A stretch of DNA of 64,000 nucleotides from Alistipes sp. (GTDB taxonomy: Bacteria; Bacteroidota; Bacteroidia; Bacteroidales; Rikenellaceae), in NCBI GenBank assembly GCA_022767745.1, contig JALENN010000006.1, positions 372,001 through 436,000 on the forward strand, in the 5' to 3' direction. Shown in pieces: positions 33,487-42,924 of the stretch (positions within the stretch are counted from its first letter, which is position 1; each line of letters begins with the position of its first letter). Made by a program: the position numbers and the translations under genes. A model generated the notes under the pieces. It saw nothing but the letters and a program-made list of their open reading frames with translations, was not told the DNA's origin and ran no database searches.

Positions 33487-35868
33487 TCAGAAGGGATATC
33501 CCACACCGAAGTTGAGCGCCGTATTCTTCCACCGCAGGTTGTGTATCCACCGTTCGCCTGCGGGGTTGTTGGGGTTGTGGAGCTGCACGCCCCAGTCGAG
33601 TCGCAGGATTACGAACTTTATGTCGAGGCGCAGGCCGAGACCCGTGTTGAATCCCAGCTGCTTGTAGAAGCGGTTGAAGTGGAAGATTCCCTCGGCGGGG
33701 ACTTTGGTCTTGTCCATGCCCAGATACCACACGTTTCCCAGGTCGAGGAACGTGGCGCCGTGGAACATGCCCCAGATGGGGAAACGCAGCTCGACGTTTG
33801 CCTCGAGGCGTATGTCGCCCATCTGCACGGGATATGGCGTCTCCTCGACGGTGGCGTTTCCGGGTCCGAGCGTACGGGGCACCCATCCGCGCATGCTGTT
33901 GCTTCCGCCGACGTAGAAGAGGCGGTCGAAGGGCAGGGCGCTCGAGTTGCCGTATGGTACGCCGCAGCCGGCGAAGATGCGGCCCGCCAGTGCGGTCTTC
34001 TCGCCGAGGACGATCTTGCGGCTGATGCTTATGTCGCTGCGCACGTACTGCGAGTAGCGCACGCCGAGGATGTTGTAGTAACCCTCGTCGGTCTTGTGCG
34101 AGAAGGCGCGCTCGAAGAGGTTTATGAGGTTGCCCGCCGACTCGAAGTTAATGCGCATGAGCGTGGCGTTGCCGTTGAGGTTCTTGTTCTGGTTGTTGTA
34201 GACGTACGAGCCCGAGAATCCGAGTATGGCCTGCGTCTGGTAGCTCTGTCGCAGGTACTCGTTCTTGAGCGAGTTGAAGAAGGCCTCGTCGAGGTAGCTG
34301 ACGTTGATCCAGTTGAGGTCGATCGGGCGCACCTGGTAGTTGTAGCGGCCGTTGACGCTGCGCCACGAGTATGTCCACGTCGCGCGCGAGAGGTCGCGGC
34401 GGTAGTACGGGCGGTCCTGGTAGTTGAACGACAGCTCGACCTTGGTACGGGGCATGTTCACCTTTCGCGAGGTGATGTTGAACGGCAGCAGGAAGCGCGG
34501 GAACGAGAGCCCGACGCTGAGTCCCAGCTCGTTGGCCTGTCGCTTGACGGCGTTGGGGGCCTTCATGTACTCGTAGCCGACGGTGACGGCGGTGCTGAGC
34601 GACTCGATGCCGCGGAAGAGGTTTCGGTTCTGGTATCCGATTGTGGCGCTCAGGCCGTAGAAACTCGACGTGGTGCTTCCCTCGAGCTCGATGTTGAGGC
34701 CCTGCTTGAGCGTGGGCGAGCATAGTATGTAGCAGCGCAGGTAGCTCTCGCGTATGTTGCCGAAGGTCGATGCGGGGGGCGTAAAGCGTCCCTCGCCCAC
34801 GTAGTTGAGGTATGCGGTGTCGCGTCCCTCGGGCTGCGGCAGCTCCTCGAAGGCTATGCGGGCGCTGCGGAAGTAGCCGAGCGACATTATCTCGTTGTAT
34901 GTACGGTCGACGGCGGCGCTGCTGTATATGGCGTTTGGCGTGAGGGGTATGGCCGTGTATAGCACCTCGGGGTGTACGTTCGGCCGTCCGTCCGATATCA
35001 CCTTCAGGCCCTTGTAGTATGTGGTGTCGAGCAGCCGCTTGTTGCGCTGCACGCGGTCGACCGTGGGGTTGTAGTCGGGCAGCACGTTTATCTCGGCAAT
35101 GCGGTATATGGCGTTGTTGTCGCGTATGGGGCGTCCGCGGTCGTCGTATCCCGTGAGGTTGCGCTTGACGATCATCTTCACGCCCACGCGCCGCTGGCCG
35201 CGCAGCGTGTCGACAAGGTACTCGATGTTGTTGACCGAGAAGTTGTAGTATCCGCGGTTGTTGAGGTATGAGGCTATGCGTTCGCGCTCCTTGTCGAGTT
35301 GTGTTATGTCGAATATGTTGCCCTTGCGGATGAGGGTCGAGACGGTGTCGGCCTCGATTACGGCCTTGAGCGAGCGGTCGCGGAAGTCGTACGAGACGGT
35401 GTCGATGCGGTATGGTTCGCCCTGGCGCGTGCGGTAGGTGACGTAGGCGCGGTGCCGGCGGCGCGTGGTGTCGACCTCGAACGAGGCCTCCGAGGCGTAG
35501 TATCCGCGCGAGTTGAGGTATGTCTTGAGGTTGCGCGCGCTCTTGTCGGTGAGCGACATGTCGAGCAGCACGGGCTCCTCGCCCACCTTGCGCTTGAAGT
35601 TGTTCCACCAGTTCTGCTTGTCGGGGTCGGCCAGGTTGTAGGCCCAGACGTAGAAGTTGGTGCCCAGGAAACGCTTGTTGGGCGTCTGGCGCACATACTG
35701 TTCGAGTGTCGAGGGGGTTATCCGCTCCTCCTTGGGCACGTCGCGGTCGGTCTCTATGGTGACCTTCTGCAGCAGGTACTCGCCGTCGCCGAGACGCCGT
35801 GTGGCGCTGCACGCCGTGCAGAGGGCGGCGAGGGCGGCGGCTACGGCCATACGTGATATGCGTGGCAT
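33487..35868 (-). CDS. BamA/TamA-like outer-membrane lipoprotein (surface antigen D15)
   Basis: The 793-residue protein starts with a lipoprotein signal (MPRISRMAVAAALAALCTAC). The N-terminal 350 residues form several POTRA-like domains (RNLKTYLNSRGYYASEASFEVD; RERIASYLNNRGYYNFSVNNIEY; VLYTAIPLTPNAIYSSAAVDRTYNEIMSLGYFRSARI). The C-terminal part (about 400-793) is a 16-strand Omp85 barrel with the hallmark region FYVGGSNSMRGWVPRTLGPG and a terminal aromatic residue (LNFGVGYPF). It belongs to the Bacteroidota Omp85 paralogues whose precise clients are unknown, distinct from the essential BamA by its lipobox. Its ATG overlaps the dapF stop (TGATG), suggesting translational coupling. Confidence 0.88.
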   Translation of the reverse strand: MPRISRMAVAAALAALCTACSATRRLGDGEYLLQKVTIETDRDVPKEERITPSTLEQYVRQTPNKRFLGTNFYVWAYNLADPDKQNWWNNFKRKVGEEPVLLDMSLTDKSARNLKTYLNSRGYYASEASFEVDTTRRRHRAYVTYRTRQGEPYRIDTVSYDFRDRSLKAVIEADTVSTLIRKGNIFDITQLDKERERIASYLNNRGYYNFSVNNIEYLVDTLRGQRRVGVKMIVKRNLTGYDDRGRPIRDNNAIYRIAEINVLPDYNPTVDRVQRNKRLLDTTYYKGLKVISDGRPNVHPEVLYTAIPLTPNAIYSSAAVDRTYNEIMSLGYFRSARIAFEELPQPEGRDTAYLNYVGEGRFTPPASTFGNIRESYLRCYILCSPTLKQGLNIELEGSTTSSFYGLSATIGYQNRNLFRGIESLSTAVTVGYEYMKAPNAVKRQANELGLSVGLSFPRFLLPFNITSRKVNMPRTKVELSFNYQDRPYYRRDLSRATWTYSWRSVNGRYNYQVRPIDLNWINVSYLDEAFFNSLKNEYLRQSYQTQAILGFSGSYVYNNQNKNLNGNATLMRINFESAGNLINLFERAFSHKTDEGYYNILGVRYSQYVRSDISISRKIVLGEKTALAGRIFAGCGVPYGNSSALPFDRLFYVGGSNSMRGWVPRTLGPGNATVEETPYPVQMGDIRLEANVELRFPIWGMFHGATFLDLGNVWYLGMDKTKVPAEGIFHFNRFYKQLGFNTGLGLRLDIKFVILRLDWGVQLHNPNNPAGERWIHNLRWKNTALNFGVGYPF

Positions 35869-36845
35869 CAGCGACACGTTGCGTTGGGGTATTTTGCGGC
35901 CGTGGCGCGGGCGAACTGTTCGTATTCGGCAATCTCGCCGTGCATGGTCGCGGTGATGCGGGTGTCGGCGAGCGACGATCCGTCCCACATGGTGCGGCCC
36001 GTCCATTCGTATGTGGCGTTACCCGTCAGGCGAGTGGCTATGGCGCCGTCGTCGGCCACGTGGCAGCGGCAGCGCACCATGCCGCCGCGGTTGTAGACCT
36101 CGATGTCGGTGTCGGGGCGGCACAGCCCCGTCAGTACGGCGGCGGTGCTGCACGAGGTCATGGCCGTGCCGCACGAGTATGTTATGCCGGCGCCGCGCTC
36201 GTACGTGGCGGCGAAGATGGCCTGGTCGGCGACGGGGGTGTAGAGGCTGACGTTTATGCCGCGGGGGAAGAGGTGCGGCAGACGTTTTACCCGCTCGCCC
36301 AGGTCGGCGAGCAGCTGCATGTCGATGGCCTCGACGCAGGCCACGATGTGGGGGTTTCCGGGCGAGAGGGCCGTGAAGCGCAGCGCGGGGTCGAACTCCG
36401 CGATGGCGGTGGCTGTGAAACGGTCGCACCCCGCAGCCATGAAGCCGAAGTCGTCGCTGCGGGTGGCTATGGCCATCTCGGCGCCGAAGGTGGGCATCGA
36501 TCCGAATATTGGGTTGCTGCGGCTGATGGGATAGAGCCCGCGGCCCGAGGCGAGTGTGAACGAGTCGCTGTCGATATAGCGCTCGCGCACCAGGCGCGCC
36601 ACGCAGCGTATTCCGTTGCCGCACATCTCGGCCTCCGATCCGTCGGGGTTGAACATGCGCATGGCGTATGTCGTGCCGGAGGGCACGACGTATAGTACGC
36701 CGTCGCAGGGCCGCATGGCGGGCTCGGCGCAGAGGGCGCGTGCGAGTGCCGCCAGGTCGGCGGCGAGGATGTCGGGGCGGGCGACGGCGTCGACCATGAC
36801 GAAGCGGTTGCCCGAGCCGTGACATTTTATGGTGTCGATAATCAT
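35868..36845 (-). CDS. dapF: Diaminopimelate epimerase (DapF-like)
   Basis: The enzyme interconverts LL- and meso-diaminopimelate for lysine and peptidoglycan. The two cysteines of the cofactor-free racemase are present: C75 in NPDGSEAEMCGNGIRC and C225 in ERGAGITYSCGTA. With 325 residues it is longer than common DapF (about 270-280), with an extended middle region. The start MIIDTIKCHGSGNRFVMVDA at 36845 fits the family start (KMHGxGNDF), with N-R in place of the usual N-D. The codons upstream in the longer ORF overlap the promoter. It is the first gene of an operon with the BamA-like gene. A divergent paralogue with another amino-acid substrate cannot be excluded. Confidence 0.85.
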   Translation of the reverse strand: MIIDTIKCHGSGNRFVMVDAVARPDILAADLAALARALCAEPAMRPCDGVLYVVPSGTTYAMRMFNPDGSEAEMCGNGIRCVARLVRERYIDSDSFTLASGRGLYPISRSNPIFGSMPTFGAEMAIATRSDDFGFMAAGCDRFTATAIAEFDPALRFTALSPGNPHIVACVEAIDMQLLADLGERVKRLPHLFPRGINVSLYTPVADQAIFAATYERGAGITYSCGTAMTSCSTAAVLTGLCRPDTDIEVYNRGGMVRCRCHVADDGAIATRLTGNATYEWTGRTMWDGSSLADTRITATMHGEIAEYEQFARATAAKYPNATCR

Positions 36846-36905
36846 AAACTGCTGATTGTCAAAATTGTTGTGTGGCCGTCGGTTCCCGTTGGGGAAAAGA
36901 CCTTT

Positions 36906-36937
36906 CAAAGGTATAAATATTTCGTCCGACATACAAA
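36906..36937 (-). promoter_or_regulatory. dapF operon promoter
   Basis: On the minus strand TTTG (36934-36937), 20 bases, TACCTTTG (36906-36913): an exact -33/-7 pair, 61 bases before the dapF ATG. Confidence 0.7.
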
Positions 36938-37023
36938 TATTTTCGCGCGCGCGTCCTCTTGTCCGCGTGTGGGGGCGAAGTTCGCGGAAAATTGTTAATT
37001 TTACGCATCAAAACGTGTAACTT

Positions 37024-37902
37024 ATGATGAAGGAGAAATTTATTATGGCCGACGGCACGGCGCTGCACATCAGCGATTCGGGCCGCGGCGAGCGGTGTGT
37101 GGTGCTTGTGCACGGCTATCTCGAGGCCATGTACGTGTGGGACGACTTCGCGCCGCTGCTCACGCCCGAGGTGCGTGTTATCACGGTCGACGTGCCGGGA
37201 CACGGCATATCGCAGGTGCTGGGCGAGGTGCATACGATGGAGATGATGGCCGACGTCATGCGCGGCATGCTCGATGCGCTGGGCATCGCCCGCGCCACGT
37301 TCGTGGGCCACTCGATGGGAGGCTACATATCGCTGGCCTTCTGTGCGAAGTACCCCGAGCGTATGGACGGCATCGTGCTGCTCAGCTCGTCGCCCTGCCC
37401 CGACGACGAGACCAAGCGCGAGAACCGCCGCCGCGAGATCGCCCTCGTGCGTGCGGGCAAGAAGGACGTGCTGGCGCGCGTGGCCCCCGAGACGGGCTTC
37501 GCCGTGCAGAACCGCGAGCGGCTGAAGGACTACATCGAGGACCTTGTCGAGCAGGTGCACATCACCGAGGACGACGGCATCGTGGCGCTGCTGGGCGGCA
37601 TGATCGCGCGCGTCGACCAGAATGCCATGCTTCGTGCGAGCCGCGTGCCGCAGCTCTTCATCCTGGGCCGCCACGACAACTACATCCCCGTCGAGGCGGC
37701 GGAGCGCTTCGTGGCCGACAACCCGCAGGCGCAGGTGGTGTGGCTCGGCGCGTCGGGACACATGGGCTTTATCGAGGAGCCGCAGCGTTGCGCCGACGCC
37801 ATCCTGGGCTTCGTGCTTGAGGGCGACGCCCATGCCCGCATAAATGCCCGCGCGGCGGAGACCCCCGCCGGGGCGGATGCGGCGGAAGAGAAGGAACAAT
37901 AA
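37024..37902 (+). CDS. Alpha/beta-fold hydrolase
   Basis: The 292-residue cytoplasmic hydrolase has no signal peptide. It shows [16 protein letters not shown] (oxyanion strand), DVPGHGISQ and the nucleophile elbow [13 protein letters not shown]. An acidic residue lies in [12 protein letters not shown] and the histidine in [13 protein letters not shown], so the catalytic triad is complete. The family includes esterases, thioesterases and haloperoxidase-like enzymes; the substrate cannot be read. A Gly/Ala/Glu-rich tail of about 20 residues is not conserved in the fold. The next hydrolase starts 12 bases downstream, so both are likely co-expressed. Confidence 0.88.
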   Translation: MMKEKFIMADGTALHISDSGRGERCVVLVHGYLEAMYVWDDFAPLLTPEVRVITVDVPGHGISQVLGEVHTMEMMADVMRGMLDALGIARATFVGHSMGGYISLAFCAKYPERMDGIVLLSSSPCPDDETKRENRRREIALVRAGKKDVLARVAPETGFAVQNRERLKDYIEDLVEQVHITEDDGIVALLGGMIARVDQNAMLRASRVPQLFILGRHDNYIPVEAAERFVADNPQAQVVWLGASGHMGFIEEPQRCADAILGFVLEGDAHARINARAAETPAGADAAEEKEQ

Positions 37903-37914
37903 ATCCGAAAGCAT

Positions 37915-38805
37915 ATGAAAAAGATTGTGTTGATGGCCGTGGCGGCCTTGGTGTCGCTTGCCGCATCGGCCCAGAACGACTGGTCGAAGATGATGAGCCG
38001 CGTCGAGCACCACACCATCCACAGCGAGGTGCTGGGCTGCGACCGCAACTATACGGTGTTCCTGCCCGCGGGCTACGATGTGGAGAAGGATCGCCGCTAC
38101 CCCATCCTCTACCTGCTGCACGGCATGAGCGACACCGACCGCAACTGGTACGAGCGCGGCCACGTCAAGGACGTGATGGACCAGCTCGTGGCCGACGGCA
38201 CCGTCGAGCCGATGATAATCGTCACGCCCGACGCGGGCGGCATGCCCGTCGAGGAGAAGCAGAACGGCTACTTCGACATGGAGGGGTGGGCCTACGAGCG
38301 CTTCTTCTTCGAGGAGTTCCTGCCCCACGTCGAGAGCGAGTACCGCGTCGTGGGCGACCGCGCCCACCGCGGCGTTGCGGGCCTGTCGATGGGCGGCGGC
38401 GGCTCTACGAGCTACGCCCAGCGCCATTCGGACCTCTTCTGCGCCTGCTACGCCATGAGTGCGCTGATGCACCTTCCCGAGGCCGATGCTGCGCAGCTGG
38501 CCGCGGGCAACAAGTTCGCGCTGCTGACCGACGCGGTGCACCGCCTGAGCTGCGTGGAGTATGTACAGAGTGCCGACGAGGCGCGCCGTCAGGCGCTGCG
38601 CACCGTCGCGTGGTATATCGACTGCGGCGACGACGACTTCCTGCTGGACTGCAACCTCGACCTGGTGAAGGCGCTGCGTGCGGCGCACATACCCTACAGC
38701 CTGCGCGTGCGCGACGGCGGCCATACGTGGGAGTACTGGCACTCGGCGTTGTACAACGCCCTGCCCTTCTTCTCGCGCACCTTCGCCGCGGCCGACCGCA
38801 GGTAG
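37915..38805 (+). CDS. Secreted esterase (FrmB/S-formylglutathione hydrolase-like)
   Basis: The 296-residue exported enzyme has a signal peptide (MKKIVLMAVAALVSLAASAQ). The alpha/beta fold includes YPILYLLHGMSDTDRNWYERG (oxyanion loop), the elbow GVAGLSMGGGG and the late histidine in RVRDGGHTWEYWHSAL, with an acid in YIDCGDDDFLL. This pattern is typical of the esterase D/antigen 85 family and of feruloyl or xylan esterases of gut bacteria. Secretion argues against a role in formaldehyde detoxification. It is 12 bases downstream of the cytoplasmic hydrolase and may form a small operon with it. Confidence 0.88.
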   Translation: MKKIVLMAVAALVSLAASAQNDWSKMMSRVEHHTIHSEVLGCDRNYTVFLPAGYDVEKDRRYPILYLLHGMSDTDRNWYERGHVKDVMDQLVADGTVEPMIIVTPDAGGMPVEEKQNGYFDMEGWAYERFFFEEFLPHVESEYRVVGDRAHRGVAGLSMGGGGSTSYAQRHSDLFCACYAMSALMHLPEADAAQLAAGNKFALLTDAVHRLSCVEYVQSADEARRQALRTVAWYIDCGDDDFLLDCNLDLVKALRAAHIPYSLRVRDGGHTWEYWHSALYNALPFFSRTFAAADRR

Positions 38806-38895
38806 CGGCTGGCGCGTGGAGGGCGTGGCGGAGTTGACCGTGACGCGGATTGCGGCCCGTGCGGCCCGAAAAATTTGGATGCGCGGGACATAATG

Positions 38896-39011
38896 CCTAT
38901 CTTTGCCCGCCGAAAACAGTACGAGAGCGTTTTGTAATCCTCATCGGAGGGCGTGAAACAGAGCCGGATAAGATGACTGGGTAAAACCAATCTGACGATC
39001 CGGCCTTTTTT
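38896..39011 (+). promoter_or_regulatory. Promoter and structured leader with terminator upstream of the MATE gene
   Basis: TATCTTTG (38896-38903, exact -7) starts a leader of about 190 bases before the exporter. It holds a small hairpin CCTC-ATCG-GAGG and a complex terminator: GCCGGAT / ATCCGGC enclosing AGAT/ATCT, a GAC bulge and TGG/CCA around a GTAAAA loop, followed by TTTTTT (39006-39011). Termination 90 bases before the coding start indicates attenuation or a riboswitch, or a separate small RNA. It does not match a class that I can name with confidence. Confidence 0.55.
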
Positions 39012-39100
39012 ACGCCCTTTCGTCAGCGGTGGGGCCTGCGCCCGCCGTGCGGTGGGGGAACGCGACGCCGCGAGTACGCACAACTTAAAAACAGGGAGAT

Positions 39101-40459
39101 ATGGAAAGAAATGCAATCGATTTGGGCACGGTGGACGTGCCGAAACTCTTTCGCCGGATGTTCCTTCCTACTTTGTTCGGTATGTTGAGCATCTCGGCCG
39201 TAACGGCCGTCGACGGCATCTTCATCGGCCACGGCGTGGGCAGCGACGGCATTGCCGCCGTCAACCTCTGCGTGCCCGTGATGATGGTCTTCACGGGGCT
39301 GGGGCTGATGATGGGCGTCGGCTGCTCGGTCGTGGCGGCGGTGCACCTGTCGCGCTCGCAGGCGCGGGCGGCGCGCATAAACGTCACGCAGGCGCTGGCC
39401 TTTGTCTCGGCGGTGACGGTGGCCGCCACGACGCTGATCGTCGTCTTCGCGCGGCAGACGGCCCTTGCGATGGGGTCGTCGGAGCGTCTGCTGCCGCTGG
39501 TGGTCGACTACCTGCAGTGGTTCATGCCCTCGATGGTGTTCCAGATGTGGGTGTCGATCTCGCTCTTCATCATACGCCTCGACGGCGCCCCGCGCGTGGC
39601 CATGTGGTGTTCGGTGGTGTCGGCGGCGCTGAACGTCGTGCTCGACTACATATTCATCTTCCCGCTGGGCTGGGGCGTGCGCGGCGCGGCCTTCGCCACG
39701 TCGCTCAGCGTGGCCACGGGCGGCGTGATGGCGCTGGGCTACCTGCTCTTCTTCGCCCGCACGCTGCGACCCGAGAGGGTGAAGCTGAGCGCGAAGAGCA
39801 TGCGCCTTACGGCGCGCAACCTCGGCTACCAGTGCCGCATAGGGTCGTCGACGCTGCTCGGCGAGCTGACGCTGGCGATGCTCATGTACGTGGGCAACGT
39901 CACCTTCATGCGCTACCTGGGCGACGACGGCGTGGGTGCCTTCGGCGTGGCGTGCTACTATACGCCCTTCGTCTTCATGGTGGGCAACGCCATAGCGCAG
40001 TCGGCGCAGCCCATCCTGAGCTACAACTACGGCGTGGGCAACTTCGAGCGCGTGTGGCAGGCCGGCCGCCTGGCCGTGCGCACGGCCGTCGTGTGCGGCG
40101 GCGTGGTGATGCTGGTCTTCATGGCCGTGCCCGACGGGCTGGTGGGTCTCTTCCTCGGGAGCGGGGGCGAGGCGGCGCGCATCGCCATCGACGGCCTGCC
40201 CTACTTCTCGGCGGGATTCATCTTCTTCGTGGTCAACCTGGCCGTCATAGGCTACAACCAGAGCCTCGAACGTATGGCCGTCTCGACGTCGTTCGCGCTG
40301 CTGCGCGGGGCGCTGTTCCTCGTGCCGAGCTTCATGGTGATGCCCCTCGTGGCCGGCACGGCGGGCATATGGATGGCCATGCCCGTGTCGGAGTTCCTCA
40401 CGACGCTCGCCATTGTGGCCTACTACGGCGCACGCCGCATGCGCCGCCGCAGTGCCTGA
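39101..40459 (+). CDS. MATE family efflux transporter
   Basis: The 452-residue inner-membrane protein has the twelve-helix two-repeat layout of MATE exporters, which expel cationic drugs or metabolites using Na+ or H+. The N-terminal part LFRRMFLPTLFGMLSISAVTAVDGIFIGHGVGSDGIAAVNLC contains the family signature around helix 1-2. The second repeat begins near residue 230 (LGYQCRIGSSTLLGELTLAMLMYVGNVTFMRYLG) with QSAQPILSYNYGVGN, typical of the DinF/NorM superfamily. A GGGAG-like element stands six bases before the ATG, unusual for this window. The long structured leader upstream suggests ligand- or stress-dependent expression. Confidence 0.92.
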   Translation: MERNAIDLGTVDVPKLFRRMFLPTLFGMLSISAVTAVDGIFIGHGVGSDGIAAVNLCVPVMMVFTGLGLMMGVGCSVVAAVHLSRSQARAARINVTQALAFVSAVTVAATTLIVVFARQTALAMGSSERLLPLVVDYLQWFMPSMVFQMWVSISLFIIRLDGAPRVAMWCSVVSAALNVVLDYIFIFPLGWGVRGAAFATSLSVATGGVMALGYLLFFARTLRPERVKLSAKSMRLTARNLGYQCRIGSSTLLGELTLAMLMYVGNVTFMRYLGDDGVGAFGVACYYTPFVFMVGNAIAQSAQPILSYNYGVGNFERVWQAGRLAVRTAVVCGGVVMLVFMAVPDGLVGLFLGSGGEAARIAIDGLPYFSAGFIFFVVNLAVIGYNQSLERMAVSTSFALLRGALFLVPSFMVMPLVAGTAGIWMAMPVSEFLTTLAIVAYYGARRMRRRSA

Positions 40460-40755
40460 CGATTGCCGTATCGCCGCACCCTGCCCGCCCGCCAGCGCCG
40501 CCGCGCCTGCGGGCGGACTTTTTTTCTCTGCCGTCGGCTTCCTCCGCCGTGCCGCCTGCGAAACCATTTTCGGCCTGTCCTTGCCCTTCTTTTACCCCCC
40601 CCCGGCGGCATGTGGTGCCGTTGCCGCCGCATCCCCCGCTTACGGGCTGCGGCGTGGCCCCTGCCGCGGGTGCAGCGGCCGCCCCGAAACCCCGCTGCAT
40701 GGGGCCGCGGAGGGATTTTGTGCCGAAAAATTTTCCCAATCGCAATAAAATGTTG
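40460..40755. other. Pyrimidine-rich spacer before metG
   Basis: No gene is supported. The plus strand is rich in C and T (CTTCTTTTACCCCCCCCC, CCTGCCCGCCCGCC) except for an A/T-rich last 50 bases that lead into the metG promoter. A run of nine C lies near 40596-40605. Confidence 0.6.
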
Positions 40756-40763
40756 TATTTTTG
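40756..40763 (+). promoter_or_regulatory. metG promoter -7 element
   Basis: TATTTTTG matches TAnnTTTG, 66 bases before the metG ATG. Confidence 0.55.
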
Positions 40764-40829
40764 GAACAAATTATGTTTTTTACCGCCGGCGCCGTGTCAC
40801 GCGCGCCGTCATTAATCTTCAAATAACTT

Positions 40830-42872
40830 ATGGCCAAGGAGTTCAAACGTTATCTCATCACTTCGGCACTTCCCTATGCCAACGGTCCGGTGCATATCGG
40901 CCACCTGGCGGGCGTATACGTGCCGTCGGACATATACACGCGCTACCTGCGTCTGCGGGGCCGCGACGTGATCTCGGTGTGCGGCAGCGACGAGCACGGC
41001 GTGCCCATCACCATCAAGGCCCGCAAGGAGGGTGTCTCGCCCCAGGCGATCGTCGACCGCTACCACGAGATCATAAAGGATTCGTTCCGCCGTCTGGGCA
41101 TCTCGTTCGACATCTATTCGCGCACCTCGTCGCCCACGCACCGCAAGACGGCGTCGGATTTCTTCCGCAAGCTCTACGACGAGGGCAAGTTCATCGAGAA
41201 GAGCTCGATGCAGTACTACGACGAGGAGGCGCAGACCTTCCTTGCCGACCGCTACATCGTCGGCACCTGCCCCCGCTGCGGCAACGAGCGCGCCTATGGC
41301 GACCAGTGCGAGCAGTGCGGCTCGACGCTCTCGCCCGACGAGCTGATCAACCCCCACAGCGCCGTGTCGGGATCGGTTCCCGTCAAGCGCGAGACCAAGC
41401 ACTGGTACCTGCCGCTGGACCAGTATGAGGGCTTCCTGCGCGAGTGGATCCTCGAGGGCCACAAGGAGTGGAAGAGCAACGTCTACGGCCAGTGCAAGAG
41501 CTGGCTCGACCTCGGCCTGCAGCCGCGTGCCGTGAGCCGCGACCTCGACTGGGGTATCCCCGTGCCCGTCGAGGGTGCCGAGGGCAAGGTGCTCTACGTA
41601 TGGTTCGACGCCCCTATCGGCTATATCTCGGCCACGAAGGACCTCACGCCCGACTGGGAGAAGTACTGGAAGAGCGACGACACGAAAATGGTGCACTTCA
41701 TCGGCAAGGACAATATCGTCTTCCACTGCATCGTCTTCCCGTCGATGCTCAAGGCGCACGGCGGCTACATCCTGCCCGAGAACGTGCCCGCGAACGAGTT
41801 CCTGAACCTCGAGGGCGACAAGATTTCCACCTCGCGCAACTGGGCCGTATGGCTTCACGAGTACCTCGACGACTTCCCCGGCAAGGAGGATGTCCTTCGA
41901 TACGTCCTCTGCGCCAACGCTCCCGAGACCAAGGACAACGACTTCACGTGGCGTGACTTCCAGGCCCGCAACAACAACGAGCTGGTGGCCATCCTCGGCA
42001 ACTTCGTCAACCGCGCGCTGGTGCTGACGAAGAAGTACTACGAGGGCCGCGTGCCCGCCCGCGGCGAGCTTACCGACTACGACCGCGCCACCATAGCCGA
42101 GCTGCAGGGCATCCGCTCGCAGCTGGAGTCGAACATCGAGAACTACCGCTTCCGCGAGGCGCTGAAGGATGCCATGAACTTCGCCCGCATCGGCAACAAG
42201 TACCTGGCCGACACCGAGCCGTGGAAGGTTGTCAAGAGCGACCCGGCACGCGTGGAGACGATTCTCAACATAGCGCTGCAGATCACGGCCAACGTCGCCG
42301 TCGCCATCGAGCCCTTCATGCCCTTCTCGTCGGAGAAGATCCTGCGCATGCTCTCGATCGAGCGCCCGACGTGGGACGATCTGGGATCGATGGAGATCGT
42401 GGCCGCCGGCCACACCATCGGCGAGCCGCAGCTGCTCTTCGAGAAGATCGAGGACGAGGCTATCGAGCGCCAGCTGGCCAAGCTCGCCGCCTCGAAGGCC
42501 GCCAACGCCGCCGCCGAGGCTGCCTCGCACGTGCCCGAGCAGAAGGCCGAGGTGTCGTTCGACGACTTCGACAAGATGGATATCCGCATCTCGACGATCG
42601 TCGCCGCCGAGAAGGTCGCCAAGACCAAGAAGCTGCTCAAGCTCACCGTCGATACGGGTATCGACCGCCGCACCATCGTCTCGGGCATAGCCGAGTACTT
42701 CAAGCCCGAGGAGCTTGTCGGACGTCAGGTTCCCGTGCTGGTGAACCTCGCGCCGCGCGAGCTGAAGGGTATCCGCTCCGAGGGTATGATCCTCATGGCC
42801 GAGGACGTCCTGCGCGGACTGGTGATGCTGCAGCCCGAGCAGAAGGTGGGCGAAGGCTCGCAGATAGGCTGA
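40830..42872 (+). CDS. metG: Methionyl-tRNA synthetase
   Basis: This class I synthetase charges tRNA-Met. The 680-residue length is the long form. Visible are the HIGH motif in [12 protein letters not shown] (about 18-28), the zinc-binding knuckle CPRCGN..CEQCG (about 148-170) and the KMSKS-like loop KISTSRNW (about 330). The anticodon-binding helical domain spans about 390-540. A C-terminal tRNA-binding EMAP-like OB domain (about 570-680: [40 protein letters not shown]) follows an Ala-rich linker. It is preceded by its own promoter; ilvE follows after 52 bases without a clear terminator between them. Confidence 0.97.
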   Translation: MAKEFKRYLITSALPYANGPVHIGHLAGVYVPSDIYTRYLRLRGRDVISVCGSDEHGVPITIKARKEGVSPQAIVDRYHEIIKDSFRRLGISFDIYSRTSSPTHRKTASDFFRKLYDEGKFIEKSSMQYYDEEAQTFLADRYIVGTCPRCGNERAYGDQCEQCGSTLSPDELINPHSAVSGSVPVKRETKHWYLPLDQYEGFLREWILEGHKEWKSNVYGQCKSWLDLGLQPRAVSRDLDWGIPVPVEGAEGKVLYVWFDAPIGYISATKDLTPDWEKYWKSDDTKMVHFIGKDNIVFHCIVFPSMLKAHGGYILPENVPANEFLNLEGDKISTSRNWAVWLHEYLDDFPGKEDVLRYVLCANAPETKDNDFTWRDFQARNNNELVAILGNFVNRALVLTKKYYEGRVPARGELTDYDRATIAELQGIRSQLESNIENYRFREALKDAMNFARIGNKYLADTEPWKVVKSDPARVETILNIALQITANVAVAIEPFMPFSSEKILRMLSIERPTWDDLGSMEIVAAGHTIGEPQLLFEKIEDEAIERQLAKLAASKAANAAAEAASHVPEQKAEVSFDDFDKMDIRISTIVAAEKVAKTKKLLKLTVDTGIDRRTIVSGIAEYFKPEELVGRQVPVLVNLAPRELKGIRSEGMILMAEDVLRGLVMLQPEQKVGEGSQIG

Positions 42873-42924
42873 TGCACGGCAGAGTGTTTACTGAATGATA
42901 TAAAACAATGAAAATCAATATATT

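Noticed and set aside
38896-39011. Known riboswitch class (ykkC/guanidine type considered)
   Set aside because: Short similarities such as ACGAGAG and GACTGGGTAAAA were noticed, but the full conserved arrangement could not be matched by eye, so no class is named.
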